DNA of 51,140 nt. Origin: an uncultured bacterium. Lineage in GTDB: Bacteria > Patescibacteriota > Patescibacteriia > Patescibacteriales > UBA12465. Shown piece by piece: positions 1-8,895 of the stretch. Position 1 is the first letter of the stretch. Each line of letters begins with the position of its first letter. The translations under genes and the position numbers were made by a program. Where the stretch lies: the NCBI GenBank assembly GCA_903945435.1, contig CAJAVM010000024.1:1-51140 (forward strand), written 5' to 3'. A model generated the notes under the pieces. It saw only the letters and a program-made list of their open reading frames with translations. It had not been told where the DNA came from and made no database searches.

Positions 1-295
1 AGAACTTCATATCCATGATATTTTCAAAAATGGATTCGGTAATCTGTCCACCATGTTTATCCATTTCACTAATTGCTTGTTGGAGGTCAGAAAGACGTTC
101 GGTGAAGTCTTTTTCTTTTTCTACTGTTTCTTGAGTAATTTCAGTACTACTCATATCATCAAGCTCGCCAGAAGAATCTATTTTACCAGAATCTGATTCG
201 AGCACGACTTTTTCCAGAGATTTATCTTTTTCATCATCTAATTTATCCACTTTTATTTTTGGCTTTTTAATAATCATTTCTAATTCTGGATTCAT
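1..295 (-). CDS. Hypothetical acidic protein, C-terminus cut by window edge
   Basis: An open frame of 98 codons runs from an ATG at 295 to the left edge of the window without a stop, so only the N-terminal part is visible. The product is highly charged, rich in Glu, Asp, Lys and Ser, with no membrane segment and no motif I recognise. The visible part looks partly disordered and then helical (around residues 65-98). It lies downstream of ftsZ on the same strand but is separated from it by a good terminator, so it probably has its own promoter. I see no convincing SD sequence. I cannot assign a function. Confidence 0.7.
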   Translation of the reverse strand, partial: MNPELEMIIKKPKIKVDKLDDEKDKSLEKVVLESDSGKIDSSGELDDMSSTEITQETVEKEKDFTERLSDLQQAISEMDKHGGQITESIFENIMDMKF

Positions 296-307
296 ATAGT
301 TAAATTC

Positions 308-338
308 AAAAAAACTGTTCAATAAATTTATTAAACAG
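308..338 (-). terminator. Rho-independent terminator after ftsZ
   Basis: Read on the minus strand, a 24-base near-perfect palindrome (CTGTT paired with AACAG around an AT-rich self-complementary core, one C-A mismatch) is followed directly by seven Ts. It lies 66 bases after the ftsZ stop and before the next minus-strand gene. The stem is AT-rich, so efficiency is uncertain. Confidence 0.65.
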
Positions 339-403
339 CTTTAATTTTTAATATTTTTCTGATTTACTTAATACAATTTTGAACATAGATATAATCTAGC
401 AAA

Positions 404-1594
404 CTATCCCATCTTCTTCCTAATAAACGCTGGGACACTTAAATCATCATCCTCATCAATAACCGGCTTTTCTACTTTTCTTTCAATGTTTGGTTTAATT
501 GGTAAATTTTTGAAAACAGAAAATTTATTTTTATTTCTATCTTCACGAGAAATCGAATCCTCTTCTCTAACTTCTTTTTCCGCGATAAAAGTATTAGGAG
601 TATACGATGGTTTGGAAATTTCCCCCTTATTACTCTTACTATGACCATCGAAACCAGTAGCAACAACCGTAATCTTAATTTGATCTTTCATCTTTTCATC
701 GATAACAGCACCAAAAATAATTTTCGCTTCTTCATCGGCAGCGGAAGTAATAACCTTAGCCGCTTCGCTAACTTCGGTCATACTTAATTCTGGCCCACCA
801 GTAATAGTAAAGACGATACCTCTAGCGCCATCAATAGACATATCAAGTAGAGTAGAGTTGATGGCTTCCTTGGCCGCTTCAACCGCTTTATTTTCTCCAG
901 ACGCCATACCAATACCCATTAATGCAGAGCCAGCATTAGACATAATTGCTTTAACATCAGCAAAGTCAGCATTAATAATTCCAGGAACAGTAATAATTTC
1001 AGCGATTCCCTGAACACCCTGACGTAAAACATCGTCAGCGGTTTTAAAAGCATCAAGCAAAGAGGTCTTTTTATCAATCACTTGTAACAGTTTATCATTA
1101 GAGATAGTAATAATAGTATCTACTTTGTCAGCTAATTCAGCATATCCTCGATCAGCAATATTTTTTCTATGACCACCTTCAAAAATGAAAGGCTTGGTAA
1201 CCACTGCAACCGTTAAAGCTCCTTGCTCTTTAGCGATTTGAGCAACAACCGGGGAAGCTCCGGTCCCAGTTCCTCCGCCTAATCCACACGTAACAAAAAC
1301 CATATCACAACCCTTCAGAGATTCTTTAATCTCATTGGCGGATTCTTCAGCCGCCGCCTTACCAAGCTCAGGATTCATTCCCGCACCTAGACCTCTAGTT
1401 ACAGTTTTTCCAATATGAATTTTCTCGCTCGCTTTATTGTAGTGTAGTGCTTGAATATCAGTATTGATAGCTACGAAACCAACACCCTTAATCCCACTAT
1501 CAACCATACGATTAATAGCCGAGTTTCCTCCGCCGCCAACACCGACTACTTTTATTTTAGCAAATGTTTCTATTTCTGGTTTTACTTCAGCCAT
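404..1594 (-). CDS. ftsZ: Cell division protein FtsZ
   Basis: Tubulin-like GTPase that polymerises into the cytokinetic ring. The 396-aa length is normal. The glycine-rich nucleotide loop lies near residues 18-24, the tubulin signature GGGTGTG at 106-112, and the T7-loop type motif NADFADV that completes the GTPase site of the adjoining subunit lies near residue 209. After a variable linker (about 320-380) the C-terminal peptide [13 protein letters not shown] matches the conserved tail that binds FtsA and other partners. It starts 21 bases after ftsA ends and is presumably cotranscribed from the promoter before ftsA. No SD precedes the ATG. Identification is secure. Confidence 0.98.
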   Translation of the reverse strand: MAEVKPEIETFAKIKVVGVGGGGNSAINRMVDSGIKGVGFVAINTDIQALHYNKASEKIHIGKTVTRGLGAGMNPELGKAAAEESANEIKESLKGCDMVFVTCGLGGGTGTGASPVVAQIAKEQGALTVAVVTKPFIFEGGHRKNIADRGYAELADKVDTIITISNDKLLQVIDKKTSLLDAFKTADDVLRQGVQGIAEIITVPGIINADFADVKAIMSNAGSALMGIGMASGENKAVEAAKEAINSTLLDMSIDGARGIVFTITGGPELSMTEVSEAAKVITSAADEEAKIIFGAVIDEKMKDQIKITVVATGFDGHSKSNKGEISKPSYTPNTFIAEKEVREEDSISREDRNKNKFSVFKNLPIKPNIERKVEKPVIDEDDDLSVPAFIRKKMG

Positions 1595-1615
1595 AAGATT
1601 ATGATTAAATTTTCT

Positions 1616-2878
1616 TTATTTTGGCATTATTCGATTAAATAATCCTTTAGTTTTTTCAAATAAGCCTCCTAAATTGTTTTTAAATTTATGACCAGCGGAA
1701 GTTCCTTCCCCGTCAGCACGACTACCCCAAATAACCAAACCAAGGGCAGTTAAAAATTCCGGGTTCTTTACTTTATCAATTACGACATTAATATTTTTAG
1801 CTTGACCTAAAGCCGCTGGTAATCTTAACTTCTTTTTAGCAGATTCTACCAAACCGTCAAGCTCAGCGCCACCACCAACAAAGATTACGCCAGCAGGCAG
1901 CATTCCCGACCTATCAATTTTTTTAAATTCGTTATCTATTTTATCAAAAATTTCCTCTACTCGCGCATTAATAATTTCAGAAACATATTTGCGAGAAATA
2001 GAATTAATATCATCATTAACTTCTTCTTCTTTTACTAAACCAGAAATATCAATATCGTCATGATGCTCCTCATCAATTACCACAGCGCTTCCGTATTCGC
2101 GTTTAATTCTTTCAGCTAAATTAATCGGACATCTTAAACCAATAGCAACATCGGCGGTGATATGTTCTGCACCAATAGGAAGAATAGCGGTATGAATTAA
2201 ATTTCTTTCTTCATAAACGGCAAGTGAGGTAGTAGAAGAACCAAGATTAATTAAAGCAACGCCAAGTTCTTTTTGTTTAGAACTTAAAACTGCCTCAGAA
2301 GCGGCTAAAGGAGCAAGCACTAAATCTTCAATTTCTAAACCGGTTCTATATATCGCTTTAGTTAAATTTTTTATTTGTGTACTAAGCCCTTGAACGATTA
2401 AAGTCTCAACCTCTAATCTAATCCCATTCATTCCAATCGGGTCTTTAACATCGGACTGATTATCAACACTGAATTTTATAGGGATAACATGTAAAATTTC
2501 GTAGTTAACTGGAACTGCTAAAGCACGAGCGGCCTCAATAGCACGATTTACATCATTATCATTAATTTCACCATCGCTACGACCAACGGCAACTACGCCC
2601 TTAGAACGTTCACATTTAATATGAGGGTCATTAATACTTACCCAAACACGGCCAATAGGAACGCCCACTAAACGTTCGGCTTTTTCCAAAACAGCAGAAA
2701 TAGATGAAGTTGTTTCTTCAATACTATTTACTATCCCGCGACTAACGCCAGCAGTCGGACCGGAAACGGCTCCGATAATTTGTAATTCATCTCCAGCCAT
2801 GCCGGAAATTCTTTGACCGATGACAAGGCGGATGGAAGTAGAGCCGATGTCTAAACCGGCGACAATATTATCCTTCAT
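1616..2878 (-). CDS. ftsA: Cell division protein FtsA
   Basis: Actin-like ATPase that anchors FtsZ to the membrane. The N-terminal phosphate-1 motif (GLDIGSTSIRLVIG, residues 8-21) is followed by the FtsA-specific 1C (SHS2-type) subdomain, and the late phosphate/adenosine motif GVIFVGGGAELDGL lies near residue 330. The C-terminus (GGLFEKTKGLFNRIMPK) is a short amphipathic helix of the kind FtsA uses for membrane attachment. Length 420 aa is normal. It is the first gene of an ftsA-ftsZ unit with a promoter at 2958-2986. Neither ftsQ nor mur genes adjoin it, so the classical dcw cluster is not conserved here. Confidence 0.96.
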   Translation of the reverse strand: MKDNIVAGLDIGSTSIRLVIGQRISGMAGDELQIIGAVSGPTAGVSRGIVNSIEETTSSISAVLEKAERLVGVPIGRVWVSINDPHIKCERSKGVVAVGRSDGEINDNDVNRAIEAARALAVPVNYEILHVIPIKFSVDNQSDVKDPIGMNGIRLEVETLIVQGLSTQIKNLTKAIYRTGLEIEDLVLAPLAASEAVLSSKQKELGVALINLGSSTTSLAVYEERNLIHTAILPIGAEHITADVAIGLRCPINLAERIKREYGSAVVIDEEHHDDIDISGLVKEEEVNDDINSISRKYVSEIINARVEEIFDKIDNEFKKIDRSGMLPAGVIFVGGGAELDGLVESAKKKLRLPAALGQAKNINVVIDKVKNPEFLTALGLVIWGSRADGEGTSAGHKFKNNLGGLFEKTKGLFNRIMPK

Positions 2879-2957
2879 ATATAATTGACATTAAACTGCT
2901 TCAATAAAAATACAGCAATATTTTAATAATATTTCCTGTTTCTTATTTACTGTTAAT

Positions 2958-2986
2958 ATTATACAAAATTTATCAAATTTTAACAA
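2958..2986 (-). promoter_or_regulatory. Promoter for ftsA-ftsZ
   Basis: On the minus strand, TTGTTA (2981-2986), a 17-base spacer and a perfect TATAAT (2958-2963) form a sigma-70-type promoter placed just after the stop of the prepilin peptidase gene. The start point would be near 2951, giving a leader of about 70 bases before ftsA. This makes ftsA-ftsZ a separate transcription unit. Confidence 0.7.
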
Positions 2987-2988
2987 TT

Positions 2989-3753
2989 CTACAGGAGGCT
3001 TAGATACCAAGTAATAATTTTTTGGCCATAAATTAAGGTAATAATAGCACCATATGCCAAAAAGGGGCCAAGAGCCATCTTCGATTTCCATTCTTTTTTA
3101 TGAGAAGACAATAAAAATATACCAATTAGTGCTCCCGTAAAATAAGCCAAGCAAAGTGAAAGAGCTAGTTCACCTACTGTTGGAAAAACGATTCCCAACA
3201 ATAAACCGAGCCAAATATCTCCCTCACCTAACCCTCTTTTTTTAGTTACAATATATTGAATCAAGAAAAAAGCTGCTCCCAATAGACCAGATAAAACTAT
3301 AGACTGCCAAGAAAATCCCAATAATAAATTTAAAATAAAAACTACGCCAGTAACTGGCCAGACAATTAACATGGGGACTAGTTGCCATCTCAAATCATAA
3401 ACAAAAACAATCATTAGCGAAGCAATAATTAGCCAATCGCGAGCTAATAAAATTCCCAAATCAGGAGAAGAGATATTTTTTAAAAAAGCGAGAGCAAATA
3501 ATAAAGAAGTAGCAAATTCTACTAATGGATACTGCCAAGAAATTTTTTTATGACAATGACGACAACGTCCACGCAAAATTAGAAAACTAAAAAGAGGGAT
3601 ATTATCATACCAAGCAATCATGTTAGAACATTTAGGGCAATACGAACGCCCAGAAATAGTTTCATTTTTATATAAACGCCAAATCAAACAATTTAAAAAA
3701 CTCCCAATTAACAAACCCATTAAAGCTGACAAGACAACAAATGAATAATCCAT
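2989..3753 (-). CDS. pilD: Type IV prepilin peptidase (PilD/A24 family)
   Basis: Membrane aspartic protease that cleaves the leader of type IV prepilins and may N-methylate the new N-terminus. The 254-aa product has about seven to eight membrane segments. The N-terminal methylase-like region has the two CxxC pairs (CPKC and CRHC, about residues 38-65) flanking NIPLFSFLILRG. The catalytic aspartates fall in FVYDLRWQLVP (about 117-127) and the hallmark GEGD (about 176-179). It begins 3 bases after the Wzy-like gene ends, so the two are probably cotranscribed. No typical class III prepilin gene lies in the window, so its substrates are encoded elsewhere. Confidence 0.93.
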   Translation of the reverse strand: MDYSFVVLSALMGLLIGSFLNCLIWRLYKNETISGRSYCPKCSNMIAWYDNIPLFSFLILRGRCRHCHKKISWQYPLVEFATSLLFALAFLKNISSPDLGILLARDWLIIASLMIVFVYDLRWQLVPMLIVWPVTGVVFILNLLLGFSWQSIVLSGLLGAAFFLIQYIVTKKRGLGEGDIWLGLLLGIVFPTVGELALSLCLAYFTGALIGIFLLSSHKKEWKSKMALGPFLAYGAIITLIYGQKIITWYLSLL

Positions 3754-3756
3754 ACA

Positions 3757-6093
3757 TTAATTATTATATTTTTCTCTAATTTTTTTTAGTTCTTCTTTTT
3801 CTGGTGAGAGTTTTATTGCTTCATTAATATGCATTAAAGCAGACTCTTTATTACCTTGTTCAAAATATAAAGCCGATAAAGCAACTTGCCAATTATAATC
3901 TAACGGGCCAAATATGGCACCACGCCCAACATACTTTAAAGCAGAATTAACATCACCCAATAAATAATACGAATCAGCAATCTTTTTCAATAGTGCATAA
4001 TCCGAGGGAAGGCTTTCATAAGCAGTGCTATAAAATCTTAAAGCCTGATTAAAATCCTGCTTAATAAAATAAGCATCGCCCAGACTACTATAAGAAGTGT
4101 ATTTGTAATAATTCGCAGTTTTACGATGAGAATCGTTTATCTTAGGGCTATTAATATCAGGGAGATTCATATCTACTAATTGATATGAGGCTTCAGCTCG
4201 CTCTAAATCACCACGTCGCAAAAAATCACGCGCCCGATTTAAATGAGCTAAAGGCCAATTAGGAGCTACCTCTAACAACATTTGAAAATATTTATCAGAT
4301 GCTTGATAATCTTCTAACTGGCTAGAAATACGTGCTTTTAATAATATATTATTATAACCTCGGTCTGGTAAATCGTTTAGGATTTGTCCCATTCTGACTT
4401 TTACTAGATACCTAGACGACGCATCTCTGGCTTGTTCATATCGATCACTTAAATTTTCACCAACAAAATGATTATAAAATGTCATCTGCACGGGATTAAT
4501 GTTAAGTTCTCTAATATAATCGTGTAGAACTAAGGATTGTACTAATTCCTGTTTTCCAAAAGCTACATAAATATCGTTTAAATAAGCGTCGGCAATCAGG
4601 GCTTCAATATTTTTTGAAATTTGCCAAACAAAAATAATAAAAATTAACAAAACTAAAATTCGTCTCAGTACTTTTATCTTCGTTTTATCAACAAGAACAT
4701 TATCCGTAAACTTCAGCCCTCCGGCTGTTTGAAAATTTAACGTTGCTAAAATTGAAAAAAATAACCAAAAATAAACTTCAGTTACAATTACCGAGAAACT
4801 AAATAAAAGAGATGCCAAATAACTAACCGCCCCAAAAGTTAGAGCAAGCGCTAACGCATTATTATTTTTTTTCGTTATTTCGGTAAAGGATAATTTAAAA
4901 AATAAATAATACCAAAGAGTAAAAAAGAATAAACCAATCAAACCAACATTCAAAATAATATCTAAAACTATATTATGAGCTCTATCAGTATTAGAGCTAA
5001 CGTTAGCATATAGGCCCCAATCTCTTTCATAGTATTTAATAAAAACATCGCCACCATTTTCTAAACCATATCCTAAAACCGGCTTCTTTATAATCGCATC
5101 AGAGGCTGCTTGAAAAAAATTAATACGCGCCGCAAAACTGCCAGCGCCCAAATTAAATGATTCTTGCAAACGTCCAGGGGTAATAGTTTCAATAATCACA
5201 ATACCAAGGAAACCAATAGCAATCGATACTCCCACAATAGTTAATTTCATCTGCTTCTTTAAACCGGACACAAAAAATAAATAAGCTACAAAAAGAATCG
5301 CCGTAATCATTAAAGCCAGCAAGCCGCCTCGACTAGCCGTTGTGAATAAGCATATTAACTGTATAACTGTAATAAAAGCATAAACTGATTTAATCAAAAA
5401 ATGACGACTAACATAAAATAAATAAGCACTTAAAGGAATAGTGAGTAATAAAAAAGAAGCTAAAAAATTTGGCTGGCCCATAGTAGATAGGGTTCGCCCA
5501 GTTAAATAAGGCTCTTCTGGCCAAGTTAAAAAATCTAAATTTAAGATTTGTAGAATTCCATATAAAGAAACCAAGGCGGCTGAAGCAACGGCAACAATAA
5601 TTATTCTATTAATTTTCAATTTGTAATTAGCCGGCAACAACTCTAGCTTACTTTTAGCATTTAAATTTATAAAAACTAGTAGGGCCCACAAAAAATAGAA
5701 GCAATAACTTGAGACCCCTTGCTGTCTTTCATAAGATCCAAAAAAACTCTGGCGATAATTGATAGAAAAAAGTAAGGTAAAAAACAAAAAAACTAAAAGT
5801 AATGCTGGAATCAAAAAGTACTTTTTTAAAATAGCCCATCGATTATGTTTTTCTGATTCTGCGAATAAAGTTCCAGCTGAAAAAAATATCGTCCGAATAC
5901 TAGTTAGCAGAAGAAGCGACCAAACTAAAGAGCGGAAAATTATTAATTTATTAAATTCAAAAATATTATAGCTTGGCAAAAAATAAGCAAACCAAATAGG
6001 AACTAAAAATACTACCGCCAGGTAGTTAAACTCAATTATCTGATCTAAAATATTTACCGTAGATAGTTGTGGAGACTGTAAAGAAAATTTCAT
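3757..6093 (-). CDS. O-antigen ligase/Wzy-like membrane protein with TPR domain
   Basis: A 778-aa polytopic protein. Residues about 20-480 hold roughly a dozen membrane segments with a Wzy_C (O-antigen ligase-like) core; the region near 325-370 (GYGLENGGDVFIKYYERDW) matches the family's large periplasmic loop. The C-terminal 280 residues are soluble and contain TPR-type helical repeats (for example around 600-770), which often mediate glycan or partner binding. The likely role is transfer or polymerisation of a surface glycan, substrate unknown. It is separated from secF by a terminator, has an apparent extended -10 element 7 bases before the ATG (possibly leaderless), and runs straight into the prepilin peptidase gene. 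A role in glycosylating pilins is possible but not shown. Confidence 0.85.
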   Translation of the reverse strand: MKFSLQSPQLSTVNILDQIIEFNYLAVVFLVPIWFAYFLPSYNIFEFNKLIIFRSLVWSLLLLTSIRTIFFSAGTLFAESEKHNRWAILKKYFLIPALLLVFLFFTLLFSINYRQSFFGSYERQQGVSSYCFYFLWALLVFINLNAKSKLELLPANYKLKINRIIIVAVASAALVSLYGILQILNLDFLTWPEEPYLTGRTLSTMGQPNFLASFLLLTIPLSAYLFYVSRHFLIKSVYAFITVIQLICLFTTASRGGLLALMITAILFVAYLFFVSGLKKQMKLTIVGVSIAIGFLGIVIIETITPGRLQESFNLGAGSFAARINFFQAASDAIIKKPVLGYGLENGGDVFIKYYERDWGLYANVSSNTDRAHNIVLDIILNVGLIGLFFFTLWYYLFFKLSFTEITKKNNNALALALTFGAVSYLASLLFSFSVIVTEVYFWLFFSILATLNFQTAGGLKFTDNVLVDKTKIKVLRRILVLLIFIIFVWQISKNIEALIADAYLNDIYVAFGKQELVQSLVLHDYIRELNINPVQMTFYNHFVGENLSDRYEQARDASSRYLVKVRMGQILNDLPDRGYNNILLKARISSQLEDYQASDKYFQMLLEVAPNWPLAHLNRARDFLRRGDLERAEASYQLVDMNLPDINSPKINDSHRKTANYYKYTSYSSLGDAYFIKQDFNQALRFYSTAYESLPSDYALLKKIADSYYLLGDVNSALKYVGRGAIFGPLDYNWQVALSALYFEQGNKESALMHINEAIKLSPEKEELKKIREKYNN

Positions 6094-6099
6094 ATTCTT

Positions 6100-6108
6100 A
6101 TTATAGCA
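6100..6108 (-). promoter_or_regulatory. Extended -10 promoter, possibly leaderless mRNA
   Basis: On the minus strand TGCTATAAT is an extended -10 (TGnTATAAT) with no good -35. Its TATAAT ends only 6 bases before the ATG at 6093, so transcription would start at or beside the start codon. This would give the Wzy-like and pilD genes a leaderless message. Confidence 0.5.
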
Positions 6109-6111
6109 AAT

Positions 6112-6139
6112 AAAAAAGAGGCTTGAAAATAAGCCTCTT
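6112..6139 (-). terminator. Rho-independent terminator after secD-secF
   Basis: On the minus strand a 9-bp stem (AAGAGGCTT / AAGCCTCTT) with a 6-base loop runs into a T-rich stretch. It lies about 30 bases after the secF stop. Confidence 0.85.
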
Positions 6140-6170
6140 CTTATATATCAAATAGAATCATTATCAACCC

Positions 6171-7091
6171 TTAAACTTTTCTACCACTCCTATGCATCCA
6201 ATTGTTCCAAATAACTAGAATTGGACTCGCAATAAAAATAGAGCTATAAGTACCAACAAAAATACCAATTAACAAAGCAAGGGAAAAATCTTTAATAGTG
6301 CTTCCTCCAAAAATCAAAATAGCCAATAAGGCCAACATTGCGGAAGATGAGGTATTAATAGAACGGGCCATGGTTTGATTCACGCAAGTATTAATTGTAT
6401 TCTCGAAATCATCATTACTCTTAGGAAGATTTTCTCTAACTCTATCAAACACAACAATTGTATCACTAACACTATATCCTAAAACTGTTAAAATTGCGGC
6501 AATAAAAGGGGTATTAATTTCAATGCTATAAAAATGTCCCAAAACAGCAAAGGCTCCTAAAGTAATAATAACATCATGAGCTAAGGCAATAATCGCAGCT
6601 ACGCCATACTTCCATGAAGAAATTGGTTTAGAGACACCCCTAAAGGCCATAGAAATATAAAAAATAATCATTATTAACACAATAACAGAAGCATTGAAGG
6701 ACTTACTTTTAAGCTCCTGGCCGATGGATGGGCCAACAGAATCAAGTCTTAATTCCTTAAAAGTAGCACCATCTTTTCCAGCCACCAAAGCACCTAACTT
6801 AGATAAAATTTCTTGATGGGTTGTTTCGCTAGCCTCTTTAAAACGTAGAATAAAAGTTTCATCTGTAGTTGATTGGATGGTCAAATTGTTTAATTTAACA
6901 TCTTTTAAACTATCCTGTAATTCGGTTATTGTTGGTTGGTAGTTTTTAAACTCAGCTTCCAATAAACTTCCGCCAGTAAAATCAACGCCGAAGTTTAATC
7001 CCCAAATAAATAGAGCAACAATTGAAGCAACCACTAAAGTGCCGGAAATGCCGAGGAAGATATTTCTATTTTTAATTATCCGATAAGTCAT
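6171..7091 (-). CDS. secF: Protein translocase subunit SecF
   Basis: Partner of SecD in the proton-driven membrane complex that helps pull proteins out of the SecYEG channel. The 306-aa product has a first TM segment at about 12-32, a family motif GLNFGVDFTGGSLLEA directly after it, a small periplasmic domain to about residue 130, and five further TM helices. Signature segments include LGYSVSDTIVVFDRVREN (about 208-225) and the region near NQTMARSINTS. It lies 38 bases after secD and ends before a terminator. Length and topology are normal for a separate SecF. Confidence 0.96.
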   Translation of the reverse strand: MTYRIIKNRNIFLGISGTLVVASIVALFIWGLNFGVDFTGGSLLEAEFKNYQPTITELQDSLKDVKLNNLTIQSTTDETFILRFKEASETTHQEILSKLGALVAGKDGATFKELRLDSVGPSIGQELKSKSFNASVIVLIMIIFYISMAFRGVSKPISSWKYGVAAIIALAHDVIITLGAFAVLGHFYSIEINTPFIAAILTVLGYSVSDTIVVFDRVRENLPKSNDDFENTINTCVNQTMARSINTSSSAMLALLAILIFGGSTIKDFSLALLIGIFVGTYSSIFIASPILVIWNNWMHRSGRKV

Positions 7092-7129
7092 ATTTTTATT
7101 ATTATCTTAAATGATGGTTAAAGTATTAC

Positions 7130-8683
7130 TTACTCAACTTTGGCTTTAGCTTTTTTTACTCCCAAAAGCCACATCTTGTTATCTAGCCATGAGCCTAAAA
7201 CAAGAATAGACAAAACACGAGTTATAACAATCGCACTAAATAATGAGACCGAGACGCCGATAAATAAAGTGGTACCGAAACCTTGAACTGAAGAGGTCCC
7301 GAAGAACATTAAAATTAAACAAGTAATAAGGGTAGAAATATTTCCGTCTCTAATTGAAGGCCAAGCACGTTTAAAACCATCTACGATGGATTGATTAACA
7401 GACTTACCTTGTTTAAGCTCTTCTTTAGTACGAGCAAAAATTAAGATATTAGCATCAACAGCAATCCCAAAAGATAAAATTAAACCAGCAATACCGGATA
7501 AAGAAAGGGTAACTGGCTTCAAGGCATAGAAAAATAATAAAATACCAATTACCGCAAATAACAAAGCGAGCGAGCTACTAAATATTTTTATTTCATTAAA
7601 AGTATAGAATATTAAAGCAATCATCACAAAAATAATTGGTAAAGCAACAGCAACTGGGATTGCCTTAAAGATAGCTAACATTGTTAAGCCATAAACCATT
7701 AAAGAAATAACGGAAAGTAAACCAGGTAGGCGATACATGACAATCATGAAGATTGAAACCAAAAGTAAACCAATAAATCCGGCCTGTAAACTATTTTCAA
7801 TTGATTTAGAGCCTAAACTAGCCTCAACAGTTTTTTGAGAAACTAAAGTAACTGGAACTGGTAAAGCACCTGAGTTTAAACGTTTAACTAACAGCTTAGC
7901 TTCATCAATATTAAACTGACCAGAAATAACAGCCTTGCCTCCAGTAATTTTTTCATTAACGGTTGGAGCGCTAATTACATAACCATCCAAAAAGATGGCT
8001 ACTGGCCGGCCAACATTACGAGCGGTGATATCTTCAAACATTTTTGAACCTTCAGTATTGAATTCTAAAGAAACCTCAGGAGTTCCATCATTTGGGTTAA
8101 ATTCTAAAATAGCTCTCTTTAAATATTTTCCGGTTAACTCTGTATTCTGCCAAAGGTTGGCAGCGTTAACGTCAATTTGAGTAGTACTGGCGGTAGCGAA
8201 TTGAGCGGCGGCGGCATTTTGTTCTTTAAATTCCAAAATAGGAGTTTCACCAATCATTTGAATAGCTTCTTTTACATCTTTAACTCCGGCGAGTTCTGCA
8301 ATAATACGGTATTCGCCATTACTGCCTTTATTAACTTGAACATTAGGTTCACTAACACCAAAAGCATTAACACGACGCTCGATAACGTCACGAGCAGACT
8401 CCATTGCTCCCGCACGGTCAGCCTCAGGGATATTAGCAACATTAGCCTCATACACCAACTGAGTCCCTCCCTGCAGGTCTAAGCCTAAACTAAAAGGTAA
8501 TTCCTTTACAATTGGGAGAATAATGATGTTATTAGTCTTAGCAGCAATAAAACGAGCGGCATTATTATAATAATTACTGCCAGCTACTACAGCAACTGTA
8601 ATGGTAAATACAATAATTAGGCCCAAAATCAATCGAGTCTTAGCCTTAAAAGACAACTTAGAAATTTTTTGTAAAACTGACAT
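7130..8683 (-). CDS. secD: Protein translocase subunit SecD
   Basis: Larger subunit of the SecDF complex (517 aa). An N-terminal TM helix (about 15-35) is followed by the family motif LGLDLQGGTQLVYEA, the P1 periplasmic domain (about 75-285), and then five TM helices in the C-terminal half with the conserved segment FGIAVDANILIFARTKEE (about 407-424) and the nearby GFKRAW. It is the first gene of a secD-secF unit. A weak TTGATT-17-TAAGAT promoter and a small GC-rich hairpin lie in its upstream region. Given the large exported proteins encoded next door, it is likely a heavily used part of the export route. Confidence 0.96.
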   Translation of the reverse strand: MSVLQKISKLSFKAKTRLILGLIIVFTITVAVVAGSNYYNNAARFIAAKTNNIIILPIVKELPFSLGLDLQGGTQLVYEANVANIPEADRAGAMESARDVIERRVNAFGVSEPNVQVNKGSNGEYRIIAELAGVKDVKEAIQMIGETPILEFKEQNAAAAQFATASTTQIDVNAANLWQNTELTGKYLKRAILEFNPNDGTPEVSLEFNTEGSKMFEDITARNVGRPVAIFLDGYVISAPTVNEKITGGKAVISGQFNIDEAKLLVKRLNSGALPVPVTLVSQKTVEASLGSKSIENSLQAGFIGLLLVSIFMIVMYRLPGLLSVISLMVYGLTMLAIFKAIPVAVALPIIFVMIALIFYTFNEIKIFSSSLALLFAVIGILLFFYALKPVTLSLSGIAGLILSFGIAVDANILIFARTKEELKQGKSVNQSIVDGFKRAWPSIRDGNISTLITCLILMFFGTSSVQGFGTTLFIGVSVSLFSAIVITRVLSILVLGSWLDNKMWLLGVKKAKAKVE

Positions 8684-8701
8684 ATTGGATTAAAGAATAG
8701 A

Positions 8702-8718
8702 GCCAGAGATGACCCTGG
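8702..8718 (-). promoter_or_regulatory. Hairpin in the secD leader
   Basis: GCCAG and CTGGC pair around an 8-base loop about 20 bases upstream of the secD ATG. No T-tract follows at once, so it looks more like a leader structure than a terminator. Its function is unknown. Confidence 0.35.
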
Positions 8719-8751
8719 CAAATGTTAGTAAATTAACTCAAACTTGCCTTT

Positions 8752-8780
8752 ATCTTAAGATAAGTAAAAATAAAAATCAA
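8752..8780 (-). promoter_or_regulatory. Putative secD promoter
   Basis: Minus-strand TTGATT (8775-8780), 17-base spacer, TAAGAT (8752-8757). The -10 is a modest match (4 of 6). It would give a leader of about 60 bases containing the hairpin at 8702-8718. Confidence 0.4.
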
Positions 8781-8800
8781 GCCTTAACCAAATCTAGGTA

Positions 8801-8829
8801 TTTACAAAAAGGCCAATTTTATTTATAAT
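8801..8829 (+). promoter_or_regulatory. clpP promoter
   Basis: TTTACA (8801-8806), 17-base spacer and perfect TATAAT (8824-8829) on the + strand. Transcription would start near 8836, about 60 bases before clpP. Confidence 0.7.
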
Positions 8830-8849
8830 AACTCTATTAAATTAAAAAA

Positions 8850-8881
8850 GTGGCCAAAAAACATAAAAAGAGCCAGGCCAC
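8850..8881 (+). promoter_or_regulatory. Hairpin in the clpP leader
   Basis: GTGGCC (8850-8855) and GGCCAC (8876-8881) are exact inverted repeats around a 20-base A-rich loop, lying inside the predicted 5' leader 14 bases before the clpP ATG. It could be an RNA hairpin or, as DNA, an operator for a dimeric regulator. I recognise no known operator. Confidence 0.4.
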
Positions 8882-8895
8882 ATAATCCAATATAT

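Noticed and set aside
2891-3091. Open frame across the end of pilD and the gap before ftsA
   Set aside because: It covers the promoter of ftsA-ftsZ and part of pilD in another frame, and the product has no sensible composition.
2989-6093. A complete type IV pilus locus
   Set aside because: Only a prepilin peptidase and a Wzy-like protein are present. No pilB, pilC, pilT or class III prepilin gene lies in the window.
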